Source of the DNA: Leptothrix sp. (in: b-proteobacteria)
GTDB taxonomy: Bacteria; Pseudomonadota; Gammaproteobacteria; Burkholderiales; Burkholderiaceae_C
NCBI GenBank assembly: GCA_013822685.1
Contig: PNKV01000001.1
Coordinates: 186,001 to 250,000 of the forward strand
DNA: 64,000 bases
Reading direction: 5' to 3'
Part shown: one piece after another, positions 16,707 through 24,562 of the stretch
How the letters are laid out: each line of letters starts with the position of its first letter
Numbering within the stretch: the first letter of the stretch is position 1
The notes under the pieces: model-generated
Seen by the model: the letters and a program-made list of their open reading frames with translations, nothing else
Told to the model about the DNA's origin: nothing
The model's database searches: none
Program-made: the position numbers and the translations under genes

Positions 16707-19085
16707 ATGAGCGATTCCGTTTCTTCCAAAAGCCCATCCCGATCGAGCCCCTGGTGGGCAACCTGGCTTGTCAAACCTCTGCTTGCGCTGATTGGATTGG
16801 GTCTGGCGGCGGCTTTGGGCGGTGCCATGCTGGCGGGAATTGGCCTGGCGGTGGCATACCCCCAATTACCTGAAGTCGGGGGATTATCCGACTACCAACC
16901 CAAAATGCCGATGCGCGTTTATTCGGCAGATAACGTCCTAATTGGAGAGTTTGGCGAAGAAAAGCGTGATTTTCTGCCCATTAAACAAATTCCAAAAATC
17001 ATGCGGGACGCTGTTTTGGCGATTGAAGATGCGCGTTTCTACAAACATGGCGGGGTGGACTACATCGGCGTGTTGCGCGCGGGATTGGCCAATTTTGGCG
17101 AGGCCCGCAGCCAGGGCGCATCCACCATCACCATGCAGGTGGCTCGCAATTTCTACCTTCCCACCGAGAAAACCTTCACCCGCAAGATCTACGAGATGTT
17201 GCTGGCACTGAAGATCGAAAGCCTGTTGAGCAAGGACCAGATCCTGGAGCTCTACATGAATCAGATTTATCTTGGTCAACGCGCTTATGGGTTTTCAGCG
17301 GCCTGCGACACCTATTTTGGCAAACCCATCAAAGACATCACGGTGGCAGAAGCCGCCATGCTCGCTGGCCTGCCCAAGGCCCCCTCCGCCTACAACCCCG
17401 TTCGCAACCCCAAGCGCGCGACCATTCGCCAGCAATACATCATCGACCGCATGTTCGACAACGGCTTCATCACAGAGGCGCAACGTGACGAAGCCAAGGA
17501 CGAGGAACTGGCCTACCGCACCAAGGCCCCAGTTTCGGCCCATGCCGAGTACGCCGCTGAGGCCGCACGCTCGCTGATGCACGATCAATACGGCCCTGAT
17601 GCCTACACGCGTGGATTGAACGTTTACACCTCCGTGCGCATGCCGGAGCAAACCGCCGCCTACAAGGCTTTGCGCAAGGGCTTGATGGATTTTGACCGCC
17701 GCCAGGCTTGGCGCGGCCCCGAGGCCTACATCGATTTGCCGGCCGACCCCAAGCAAGTGGATGTCCGCGTGGCGGAAGCGCTCGAAGAGCACCCGGACAG
17801 TGAGTCCATTCACGCGGGCGTCGTGATGTCGGCCGCCCCCAAGAAATTGGTCGTGGCCTTGCAGTCAGGCGAGCAGATCACCATTGGCCCAGAGGGCTTG
17901 CGCGCCGTGGGCAATGCCCTGAGCGACAAGGCCAATCCCAAAGTGCAAATTCGCCGCGGCGCGGTGGTGCGCCTGATGCAAAACGCCTCGGAACTTTGGA
18001 CCGTGGTGCAATTGCCCGAGGTTGAAGGCGCCTTCGTTTCCATGGACCCCACCACCGGCCTCATCAAGGCCATGGTGGGCGGCTTTGATTTCGGACGCAA
18101 CAAGTTCAACCATGTCACGCAAGCATGGCGCCAGCCGGGCTCCAGCTTCAAGCCATTCATCTACTCGGCCGCCTTGGAAAAGGGCTTCACGCCCGCCACC
18201 ACGGTCAACGATGCCCCCTTGTTCTTCGACGCGGGCGTCACGGGGGGGCAGCCCTGGGAACCCAAGAACTACGACGGCAAGTTTGAAGGCCCCATGACCT
18301 TGCGGCGTGGTTTGTCCAAATCAAAGAACATGATCTCGATCCGTGTGTTGCGCTCGATCGGCACGAAGTACGCGCAGGATTGGGTCACCCGTTTTGGGTT
18401 TGAGGCCGACAAACACCCGGCGTACCTGACCATGGCCTTGGGCGCCGGCTCGGTCACGCCGATGCAGATGGCCGATGGCTACGCGGTGTTCGCCAATGGC
18501 GGCTACCGAGTCAACCCCCTGTTGGTGCTGAAAGTGACCGACTCGCGCGGCCATGCTCTGGCGCAGTACAGGCCCGCCGTGCTGAATGAATCCATGCGGG
18601 CAATTGATGCGCGCAACGCTTTCATGATGAGCAGCCTGCTTCAAGAGGTGACTCGGTCGGGCACTGCGGCCAAGGCCCAGGCCACGCTGAAACGCCCCGA
18701 CTTGTATGGCAAGACCGGCACCACCAACGACTCGATGGACGCCTGGTTCGCGGGCTACACGGCCCACACCGTGTCCGTGGTGTGGATTGGCCACGACCAG
18801 CCTCGCAAACTCGGCGACAAGGAAACCGGCGGCGGCCTGGCCTTGCCCATCTGGATTGACTACATGAGCACCGCCTTGCGCGGTGTGCCGGTGGAAGAGC
18901 CTCCTCAACCCGACGGCTTGGTCAACATCGGCGGCGAGTGGTTCTACGAGGAATACACCTCGGGCACCGGCGTCCGTGAACTGGCCCCGGAGCCGGAAGA
19001 CCAGGCGCCACCGACACCCGAACCAACCTCGCCCGACGAGAAGAAGAACATCCTGGACATGTTTGGCAACGGCAAAACTCAGTGA
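16707..19085 (+). CDS. mrcA: penicillin-binding protein 1A (bifunctional PBP)
   Basis: The protein has 792 residues and is a class A PBP that polymerises and crosslinks peptidoglycan. A membrane anchor spans about 24-50. The GT51 glycosyltransferase domain has the catalytic Glu in AIEDARFYKHGG (Glu107) and the QGASTITMQVARNF motif. The transpeptidase domain has Ser479 in SSFK, SKN at 539-541 and KTG at 669-671. A PBP1A-type insert lies between the domains. The Pro/Glu-rich tail ends before the convergent cyaY. Divergence from pilM is conserved in many proteobacteria. Confidence 0.96.
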   Translation: MSDSVSSKSPSRSSPWWATWLVKPLLALIGLGLAAALGGAMLAGIGLAVAYPQLPEVGGLSDYQPKMPMRVYSADNVLIGEFGEEKRDFLPIKQIPKIMRDAVLAIEDARFYKHGGVDYIGVLRAGLANFGEARSQGASTITMQVARNFYLPTEKTFTRKIYEMLLALKIESLLSKDQILELYMNQIYLGQRAYGFSAACDTYFGKPIKDITVAEAAMLAGLPKAPSAYNPVRNPKRATIRQQYIIDRMFDNGFITEAQRDEAKDEELAYRTKAPVSAHAEYAAEAARSLMHDQYGPDAYTRGLNVYTSVRMPEQTAAYKALRKGLMDFDRRQAWRGPEAYIDLPADPKQVDVRVAEALEEHPDSESIHAGVVMSAAPKKLVVALQSGEQITIGPEGLRAVGNALSDKANPKVQIRRGAVVRLMQNASELWTVVQLPEVEGAFVSMDPTTGLIKAMVGGFDFGRNKFNHVTQAWRQPGSSFKPFIYSAALEKGFTPATTVNDAPLFFDAGVTGGQPWEPKNYDGKFEGPMTLRRGLSKSKNMISIRVLRSIGTKYAQDWVTRFGFEADKHPAYLTMALGAGSVTPMQMADGYAVFANGGYRVNPLLVLKVTDSRGHALAQYRPAVLNESMRAIDARNAFMMSSLLQEVTRSGTAAKAQATLKRPDLYGKTGTTNDSMDAWFAGYTAHTVSVVWIGHDQPRKLGDKETGGGLALPIWIDYMSTALRGVPVEEPPQPDGLVNIGGEWFYEEYTSGTGVRELAPEPEDQAPPTPEPTSPDEKKNILDMFGNGKTQ

Positions 19086-19093
19086 GCCGCCTG

Positions 19094-19447
19094 TCAGAAG
19101 CTCAACGGCACACCGGCCTGCTCGCTGGCGCAAGCCGACAACAGGGCAAAGAATTCATCGCCTGAACGGGTGTCCAGCCAGCGGCCATCTGAAGAGTGCC
19201 GGAAGTGAAAGCCGCCACGGCGGGCGGCCAGCCACAGCTCTTGCAAAGGAGGCTGGGCGTTGATGATGAGTTGCGTGCGGTTGGGCAAAGTCAGGGTCAG
19301 CATGCCGCCAGAGCGCGCGGCATCGATGTCGGCCACGTCGGCCTCCAGCCAACCATCCACGGTGGTTTCGATGCGCGTCAGCACCGCCTGGATCGCATCG
19401 TTGTACTGCGCATCAGTCAGATCGGAAGACGTGTTGGGGGCGCTCAT
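19094..19447 (-). CDS. cyaY: iron donor protein CyaY (bacterial frataxin)
   Basis: The protein has 117 residues with the frataxin fold pattern: an acidic N-terminal helix (YNDAIQAVLTRIETTVDGW, then EADVADIDAA) that binds iron, then beta strands GGMLTLTLPNRTQLIINAQ, LQELWLAAR and GGFHFRH. It regulates Fe-S cluster assembly by IscS/IscU. Position supports the call: it is divergent from lptM-lysA with 24 bases between start codons and converges on mrcA. Confidence 0.94.
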   Translation of the reverse strand: MSAPNTSSDLTDAQYNDAIQAVLTRIETTVDGWLEADVADIDAARSGGMLTLTLPNRTQLIINAQPPLQELWLAARRGGFHFRHSSDGRWLDTRSGDEFFALLSACASEQAGVPLSF

Positions 19448-19471
19448 CGGGGGAATCCTTAGAATGTCGGC

Positions 19472-19657
19472 ATGAAGAAACAGTCACCGATTTTAGGCAG
19501 CATCGCAAAGCCCCTGCCCGTGCTCGTTCTGCTGGGCACATTGCTGCTCAGCGCCTGTGGTCAAAAAGGCCCTTTGTACCTGCCCCCGCCGCCTGACCAA
19601 GGCGCCGCCGCCTCTGCACCTTCTGCCAACAACGGCCAGACCAAGGACACACCATGA
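19472..19657 (+). CDS. lptM: LPS translocon maturation lipoprotein LptM (YifL-like)
   Basis: A tiny lipoprotein of 61 residues. The signal peptide ends LLSAC (Cys29), followed by the family signature GQKGPLYLPPP and a disordered Pro/Ala tail. LptM helps the LptDE complex mature in the outer membrane. It is immediately upstream of lysA, overlapping it by four bases (ATGA), and divergent from cyaY, which is the standard neighbourhood. Confidence 0.93.
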   Translation: MKKQSPILGSIAKPLPVLVLLGTLLLSACGQKGPLYLPPPPDQGAAASAPSANNGQTKDTP

Positions 19658-20922
19658 CCCTGCCCGGCTCCCCCTTTTTGGCCTACCGAGGCAGTGATCT
19701 GTTTTTGGACGACGTCCGGTTGAGCGATTTGGTTCGCCAGCATGGCAGCCCCCTGTATGTGTATTCCCGCCGTGCCATGCTGGCGGCGCTAGCTCCTTAT
19801 CAAAAGGCGCTGAAAGGCCGGCCTCACTTGGTGTGCTATGCCATCAAGGCCAACTCCAACCTGGCGGTACTGCAAACCTTTGCCCAAGCCGGATGCGGGT
19901 TTGACATCGTGTCCGCTGGCGAGCTGGCCAGGGTGTTGGCTGCCGGGGGCGATCCCAGCAAAGTCGTGTTTTCGGGCGTGGGCAAGACTCGGGCCGAAAT
20001 GCAGCTTGGTATCGAAGCTGGCGTGCGCTGCTTCAACGTCGAAAGCACGGCCGAACTGGAAGTGCTGTCGGAAGTGGCCAGCCGCCTGGGTCGGCAAGCG
20101 CGGGTCAGCCTGCGCGTTAACCCGGATGTGGATGCAGGCACGCATCCCTACATCTCAACCGGGTTGAAGGGCAACAAGTTTGGCATTGCCCATGAAGAGG
20201 CCGTGGCCACCTACAAGCGCGCGGCATCGTTGCCTGGGCTTGAGGTGGTGGGCATTGATTGCCACATCGGCTCGCAAATCACCGACATCGCGCCCTACCT
20301 GGATGCGTTGGACCGCGTGCTGGACTTGGTCGAGGCCATTGAAGCGGCAGGCGTGCCCATTCACCACATGGATTTGGGTGGCGGGCTGGGCATCACCTAC
20401 ACGGACGAGACGCCACCAGCAGCGGACGTGCTGATCGGCCAGTTGCTGCAGCGGATTGATGCGCGAGGCCACGGACACCGTGAGGTGCTGTTTGAGCCGG
20501 GCCGCTCCCTGGTGGGCAACGCTGGCGTGCTGCTGACCGAGGTGTTGTTCCTCAAGCCGGGTGAGCAGAAGAATTTTTGCGTGGTGGATGCAGCCATGAA
20601 TGACCTGATGCGGCCAGCGTTGTACGAGGCTTACATGGGCATAGTCAATGTCCATCAACGCTCTGAGCCAGGACAGGTTTGGGACGTGGTCGGGCCGGTT
20701 TGCGAATCAGGCGACTGGTTGGGCCGTGACCGAACCTTGGCGGTGAAAGCGGGTGACGTGCTGGCCGTGTTGTCGGCTGGGGCTTATGGCATGACCATGG
20801 CCAGCAACTACAACACCCGCGGACGAGCGGCTGAGTTGATGGTGGATGGGGAGCAGGTGTGGGTGATTCGGGAGCGGGAGGCGGTCCAAGACTTGTTCAG
20901 GCTGGAGCACCGAATTGCATGA
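19654..20922 (+). CDS. lysA: diaminopimelate decarboxylase
   Basis: The protein has 422 residues and catalyses the last step of lysine synthesis, decarboxylating meso-diaminopimelate. PLP binds Lys65 in CYAIKANSN. The barrel motifs HIGSQI (His204), the glycine loop GGGLGITY and the C-terminal CESGDWLGRDR with catalytic Cys350 contributed across the dimer are all present. It is translationally coupled to lptM. The 41 bases to the convergent toxin gene contain a small six-pair hairpin (20944-20960) without a T-run. Confidence 0.96.
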   Translation: MTLPGSPFLAYRGSDLFLDDVRLSDLVRQHGSPLYVYSRRAMLAALAPYQKALKGRPHLVCYAIKANSNLAVLQTFAQAGCGFDIVSAGELARVLAAGGDPSKVVFSGVGKTRAEMQLGIEAGVRCFNVESTAELEVLSEVASRLGRQARVSLRVNPDVDAGTHPYISTGLKGNKFGIAHEEAVATYKRAASLPGLEVVGIDCHIGSQITDIAPYLDALDRVLDLVEAIEAAGVPIHHMDLGGGLGITYTDETPPAADVLIGQLLQRIDARGHGHREVLFEPGRSLVGNAGVLLTEVLFLKPGEQKNFCVVDAAMNDLMRPALYEAYMGIVNVHQRSEPGQVWDVVGPVCESGDWLGRDRTLAVKAGDVLAVLSAGAYGMTMASNYNTRGRAAELMVDGEQVWVIREREAVQDLFRLEHRIA

Positions 20923-20963
20923 TTCATTGAAGGCGCCCCCTTCAGCGCGAGAACCGCGCTTGA

Positions 20964-21248
20964 TCACCACTTGTTTGGGAGGTGCCGCGATGAATGAAAC
21001 ACTCGCAGCACTTCGACCGTGCCGCCACGCACCCTGTAGGGCACCAGGTACCTCGCCTTGAGGACAATCAATTCACGTGTGCCAGGCACTCGCCCCGGGC
21101 GGCCAAGTCCCGGCTGGTCTGCCAGCATGGCCACGGCTGCCATCACTCGCTGGACAGCCAAGCCCGCGGCACTTGGATCGTCCTGAGCAATGTAGGTGGC
21201 TTCTTCGTCGAGGTTTTGCAGTGCTTTGCGCAACCACTTAACCTGCAT
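20964..21248 (-). CDS. ParE/RelE-superfamily toxin
   Basis: The protein has 94 residues opening MQVKWLRKALQNLDEEATYI, with the pattern of ParE-type plasmid-stabilisation toxins: two N-terminal helices, then a beta sheet ending PYRVRGGTVEVLRVFHSSR. ParE homologues poison DNA gyrase, RelE homologues cleave mRNA; sequence alone does not decide, though the fold signature is nearer ParE. I start at ATG 21248, inside the antitoxin gene, giving an 11-base overlap. It converges on lysA. No degradation is visible. Confidence 0.87.
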   Translation of the reverse strand: MQVKWLRKALQNLDEEATYIAQDDPSAAGLAVQRVMAAVAMLADQPGLGRPGRVPGTRELIVLKARYLVPYRVRGGTVEVLRVFHSSRHLPNKW

Positions 21249-21480
21249 TGACCTGCCATTTCTTGGACAGGGCTTGCACATCCTGCTCACATGCGAAATC
21301 GCCTGCATCGGCCTCGCTTAGCGCTGCTTGTATCTCGCCGATTTGCCATTCGTTGGTCTCGACAAACTCACGGATAGCTTCCGATGCCAAGAACGATTTG
21401 CTTCGATGAGTGGCTTGCGCCAACTGGTCGAGTCGATTTTTAACGTCATCTTCAAGACGAACCGTCATCGTGGTAGACAT
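21238..21480 (-). CDS. ribbon-helix-helix antitoxin (CopG/ParD-like)
   Basis: The protein has 80 residues. The N-terminal ribbon-helix-helix (TMTVRLEDDVKNRLDQLAQA, then HRSKSFLASEAIREFVE) binds DNA, and the C-terminal acidic tail would neutralise the toxin. ATG 21480 is the only start that puts the ribbon strand at the N-terminus. It precedes and overlaps the toxin gene, the usual order for autoregulated type II modules. The upstream DNA carries a palindrome, annotated separately. Confidence 0.88.
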   Translation of the reverse strand: MSTTMTVRLEDDVKNRLDQLAQATHRSKSFLASEAIREFVETNEWQIGEIQAALSEADAGDFACEQDVQALSKKWQVNAG

Positions 21481-21490
21481 GGAGTGGCGC

Positions 21491-21517
21491 AATGTATTGT
21501 GTTGTACACATTGTATC
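21491..21517. promoter_or_regulatory. candidate operator/promoter of the toxin-antitoxin pair
   Basis: Just upstream of the antitoxin ATG there is an A/T-rich palindromic stretch: TGTGT and ACACA arms around TGT, with outer ATTGT copies. A TACAAT (-10-like on the minus strand) overlaps it at 21510-21515. Overlap of operator and -10 would fit repression by the RHH antitoxin. No good -35 is visible. Confidence 0.45.
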
Positions 21518-21670
21518 GCACTGATGCGAATCTGCCTGACGCAACCTTGTTTGAACTTGGCGGCATGTAAGACGATTTGGAGTCGCCATCTACCGCTCAG
21601 ACGATTTGCCGACCTGCCTATCCACTGCAGCGGGAAGCAATGGAGGCGTGCCATTCCTTTGAAGGTCTCA

Positions 21671-21701
21671 CCAAAAATAAAAACCGCCCCGAAGGGCGGT
21701 T
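21671..21701 (-). terminator. intrinsic terminator of the first porin gene
   Basis: AACCGCCC (21682-21689) and GGGCGGTT (21694-21701) make a perfect eight-pair stem with a four-base loop. On the minus strand a T-rich run (TTTATTTTT) follows. It lies 23 bases after the porin stop codon. Confidence 0.9.
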
Positions 21702-21723
21702 GCTCTGAGTGGGGAGGACTTGA

Positions 21724-23019
21724 TCAGAAACTGTGGCGGATACCAACGCCAAAGTAGGTGGACTTGCCGCCTGGATTGATGTTCGCGCCAGCGAACAAAG
21801 GCGTTTCGCGGAAACCCACTGCCGTAGCAATAACGTCAGGACCGCCAACAACTGGGGCAGCAATGCCCATGCTGGCCGCCGTGCCTTCGTCATCCCGTAC
21901 CTGAACAGCACGCGTGTACAGCGATGTTCGCTTGGACAATGCGTACTCAGCACCAAGCATCACGCCAGTGTCTTTGCCCTTGGTGAAGTTCTTGAACTTG
22001 ATCTGCGAGACTTGAGCAGACAAAGTCCACTGACCGACAGGCACCCGGGTGCCAATGGCCATGAACTGCAACTTCAGGTCATCGCTGTTATCAAAGCCAT
22101 AAACACCTTGACCAATGGCCGCGTCAAACAGAATGCCTGAACCTGGCATCACATACTTGGCGCCAATATTGGCGGCTTGGTACTTGTCCAGGATGAAAGA
22201 AGACGTTGCAATCAATGCGTTAGGGCTGGCGGCGTTGTAAACACCAAAGCGTGCACCATCAAATTCATTTTGATGGTAGCCCAAGGTCATGTTGAAGGCT
22301 TCATTGAAGGCCATGTTACCGAAAGCGCCCACCGCACGACCTGTGTCGTTCGTAGTGCTTTCTGTGCCGCTTGAAGCACTGCCTAAGATACCGCCCACGT
22401 TGCCGTTGACCTGCCCGCCGCGTGCAGCAGAAATCGTGCTCAACGAACCAGCATTAGGCGAATAGGCGACCGAGCCCGTGAACCCACCAGCTTTGAGCCA
22501 ATAGCTGATCTGGTTGTCTTGGCGAACTTGCAAGTTGTTGGTGGCACCACCTTCGGTGAACAGGTCAGTCGCACCAAAGCGCTCACCGGTCACAAAAGCG
22601 GTGGAATAGAAAATAGGCGCGTATTGACGGCCAAGTCGTACTTCACCAAATGGTGTGGTCAAACCCACGTAGCTTTGGCGACCGAAAATGCGGCCGTCTT
22701 GGCCCAAGGCGCCAGTGTCATGCCCCAGTTGGCCTTCCAGGACAAAGCCTGCGGAGTAACCAGCACCCAAAACTTCGGTACCTTTGAAACCGAACGAGGT
22801 TTGTGACGTACCACTGGGAGACACGCGCGTCACGCTGGATTTGGCGCCTTGCGTAGCGGGATCGAGAGGAATCAAACGCACGCCAGCAGTTTTGCTGACA
22901 TGATCAACGCTGACATCCGCGTGACCGTAGAGAGTCACACTGGATTGGGCCATGGCCCCACCGGCACCCAAGGTTGCCAGAGCTACCGCAACAGCTTTGG
23001 TCAGAACGTTCTTTTGCAT
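21724..23019 (-). CDS. general porin (betaproteobacterial OmpC/Omp32-like)
   Basis: The protein has 431 residues. Signal peptide MQKNVLTKAVAVALATLGAG is cleaved after AMA, then QSSVTLYGHADVSVD, the standard first strand of the 16-strand Porin_4 barrel. GFKGTEVLGAGYSAGFVLEG and FGRQSYVGL also match, and it ends in the BAM signal GIRHSF. It is the longest of the porins here. AAGGAG stands before the ATG, and directly upstream of that is a small GC hairpin. It has its own terminator. Base composition is visibly less GC-rich than in housekeeping neighbours. Substrate unknown. Confidence 0.93.
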   Translation of the reverse strand: MQKNVLTKAVAVALATLGAGGAMAQSSVTLYGHADVSVDHVSKTAGVRLIPLDPATQGAKSSVTRVSPSGTSQTSFGFKGTEVLGAGYSAGFVLEGQLGHDTGALGQDGRIFGRQSYVGLTTPFGEVRLGRQYAPIFYSTAFVTGERFGATDLFTEGGATNNLQVRQDNQISYWLKAGGFTGSVAYSPNAGSLSTISAARGGQVNGNVGGILGSASSGTESTTNDTGRAVGAFGNMAFNEAFNMTLGYHQNEFDGARFGVYNAASPNALIATSSFILDKYQAANIGAKYVMPGSGILFDAAIGQGVYGFDNSDDLKLQFMAIGTRVPVGQWTLSAQVSQIKFKNFTKGKDTGVMLGAEYALSKRTSLYTRAVQVRDDEGTAASMGIAAPVVGGPDVIATAVGFRETPLFAGANINPGGKSTYFGVGIRHSF

Positions 23020-23037
23020 GGAATATCTCCTTGATAT

Positions 23038-23054
23038 CCCCCTGAATCGGGGGG
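23038..23054 (-). repeat. GC hairpin next to the ribosome binding site of the first porin
   Basis: CCCCC (23038-23042) and GGGGGG (23049-23054) pair around a six-base loop. In the mRNA this lies just before the AAGGAG of the porin gene, where it could influence translation or mRNA stability. Functional meaning is inferred. Confidence 0.4.
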
Positions 23055-23130
23055 CGCATCAGATTGTTGCGCAATCGTTCCGAGGCGTTCCCCAGGTTTC
23101 CCATGATGTAGCAAAACAGCAACACGGCAT

Positions 23131-23157
23131 GAAAAATGGAGCCCGAAGGCTCCATTA
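23131..23157 (-). terminator. intrinsic terminator of the second porin gene
   Basis: AATGGAGCC (23135-23143) and GGCTCCATT (23148-23156) form a nine-pair stem around CGAA, followed on the minus strand by TTTTTC. It lies 43 bases after the second porin stop and separates the two porin transcripts. Confidence 0.9.
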
Positions 23158-23198
23158 AATGGCTCGCAAAATCGAGCCCGTCAAGCAGTGTGACTCGT

Positions 23199-24392
23199 TC
23201 AGAAGCTGTGGCGAACGCCGAGAGCCAGTGTGGTCTCTTTGACATCGCGAGCCACCAATGAGGCTACGGGCAACTGATACTCGTTCTTTTCGTTCGAGAA
23301 CACGGCGTACAGGTTTGTGCGCTTCGACAGGTCATACGTACTGCCGACCGTGAAGATGGAAACGTCACGCACCTTCAACCCATTGAAGCTTGGAACCACC
23401 GACTCCAGTTCAAGGATGCCGTTCGAGTAAGACGCCAGGAACTTGACATTCGTTCCCACAGGCACAGACACGCCAAGCTGGTAGCCCTTCGACTTCACAT
23501 CGGGGGTGGTTGGGCCCACCGCAGCGCGGTCAAGCTTACCGTAGCCATACTGCGCATACAACTTGGCCACGCCAAAATCATAAAAGCTGTTCAAGAACAA
23601 CGATTCATTCGTTGCCGGGAATGCTGCGGCCACGAAAGGATCTGTGGGACCAACGCTGGATTTGTTGTTTTCGTAGCCCAGGGAAGCAGAGAAGGTGTCG
23701 TCAAAATACCCGACGGTTGCCGCCCACTTGGCGCCCAAGCCCGGCGTCGTCGCGTTTGTGGATTCTTTGGCGCTGTACATGCCCGCGAAGCCAATCTTGT
23801 CCACCTTGCCAAAGTAAGCAATGGCATTGCTCCATCCTTGGGTGTAGTAATCAGTTTTGTAGAAAATCCGCGATGGAGCCAGCTTGGAAGCCCCAAATAC
23901 GCTGAACCTTTCAGCAGACAAATATCCAAGCGAATCCATCTGGCCCAGGCGCAGCAAGCCATAGTTGGTCTTGATGCCCACGTACGCGTTGCGACTCCAG
24001 AAACCACCCTTGTCACGTGCGTTGTAGGTGGCTGTGGGCGAAAGCGGAGAGTTGGGCAAACTAGGGGTGGAAGTTGCGCCGGTATCCACATCCAGGTAGG
24101 TCTCAAGCTTGAACGAAATTTCCAAGCCGCCACCCAGGTCTTCAACACCACGGAAGCCAATGAAGCTTTGGGTCATGACTCCATTGGACAGTCCTGTGGT
24201 AGACACCTCGCTGCCTGGAATAGCCGTGGCGCCCGTGGCAACCACGGTCGTCGGCGAAGTCTTGAGCTTGGTGTGTGACAACGACGCATCCAGGGTGCCG
24301 TAGATGGTCAAGCTGGATTCAGCCATGGCGGTGCTTGCACCTAAAGTAGCCAAAGCCATCACAACGGCTTTGGTCAGCATATTTTTTTGCAT
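23199..24392 (-). CDS. general porin (Porin_4 family)
   Basis: The protein has 397 residues. The signal peptide MQKNMLTKAVVMALATLGAS is almost the same as in the preceding porin, suggesting tandem duplication followed by strong divergence of the barrel. The mature start is ESSLTIYGTLDASLSH; inner-strand motifs GFRGVEDLGGGLEISFKLE and FWSRNAYVGI follow; it ends GVRHSF. Loops are Ser/Thr-rich. AGGA precedes the ATG. The 120 bases upstream of the start contain TTGGCACT, which resembles half a sigma54 box but lacks the -12 GC. Confidence 0.93.
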   Translation of the reverse strand: MQKNMLTKAVVMALATLGASTAMAESSLTIYGTLDASLSHTKLKTSPTTVVATGATAIPGSEVSTTGLSNGVMTQSFIGFRGVEDLGGGLEISFKLETYLDVDTGATSTPSLPNSPLSPTATYNARDKGGFWSRNAYVGIKTNYGLLRLGQMDSLGYLSAERFSVFGASKLAPSRIFYKTDYYTQGWSNAIAYFGKVDKIGFAGMYSAKESTNATTPGLGAKWAATVGYFDDTFSASLGYENNKSSVGPTDPFVAAAFPATNESLFLNSFYDFGVAKLYAQYGYGKLDRAAVGPTTPDVKSKGYQLGVSVPVGTNVKFLASYSNGILELESVVPSFNGLKVRDVSIFTVGSTYDLSKRTNLYAVFSNEKNEYQLPVASLVARDVKETTLALGVRHSF

Positions 24393-24515
24393 AGAAGTGT
24401 CCTAAACATCACCCAGAAATCGAGTGCCAACGGATTGTTGCCCAGCCAAAGCTACGCGTTTTAAACGTTTGCCCCGCTGTAGCCTACGAACAACAACCAC
24501 CAGTGGGCAGGCGTG

Positions 24516-24541
24516 AAAAAAGGGGCCGAAGCCCCTTTTTG
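24516..24541 (-). terminator. intrinsic terminator of the third porin gene
   Basis: A/T-flanked stem GGGGC (24522-24526) with GCCCC (24531-24535) around CGAA, extended by A-T pairs on both sides (A-run 24516-24521, T-run 24536-24540), so it could stop transcription from either direction. It is 21 bases after the porin stop. Confidence 0.9.
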
Positions 24542-24562
24542 ATCGAACCGGTCAGGCCTTGA

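Noticed and set aside
20944-20960. Six-pair hairpin between lysA and the toxin gene as a terminator
   Set aside because: No T-run on either strand and a short stem; left unannotated.
24408-24431. TTGGCACT upstream of the second porin as a sigma54 promoter
   Set aside because: The -24 half is good, but ten bases on from GG there is CT rather than the required GC.
21671-24541. Similar short inverted repeats between porins as a CRISPR or repeat array
   Set aside because: Each is a different stem followed by a T-run directly after a stop codon; they are terminators.
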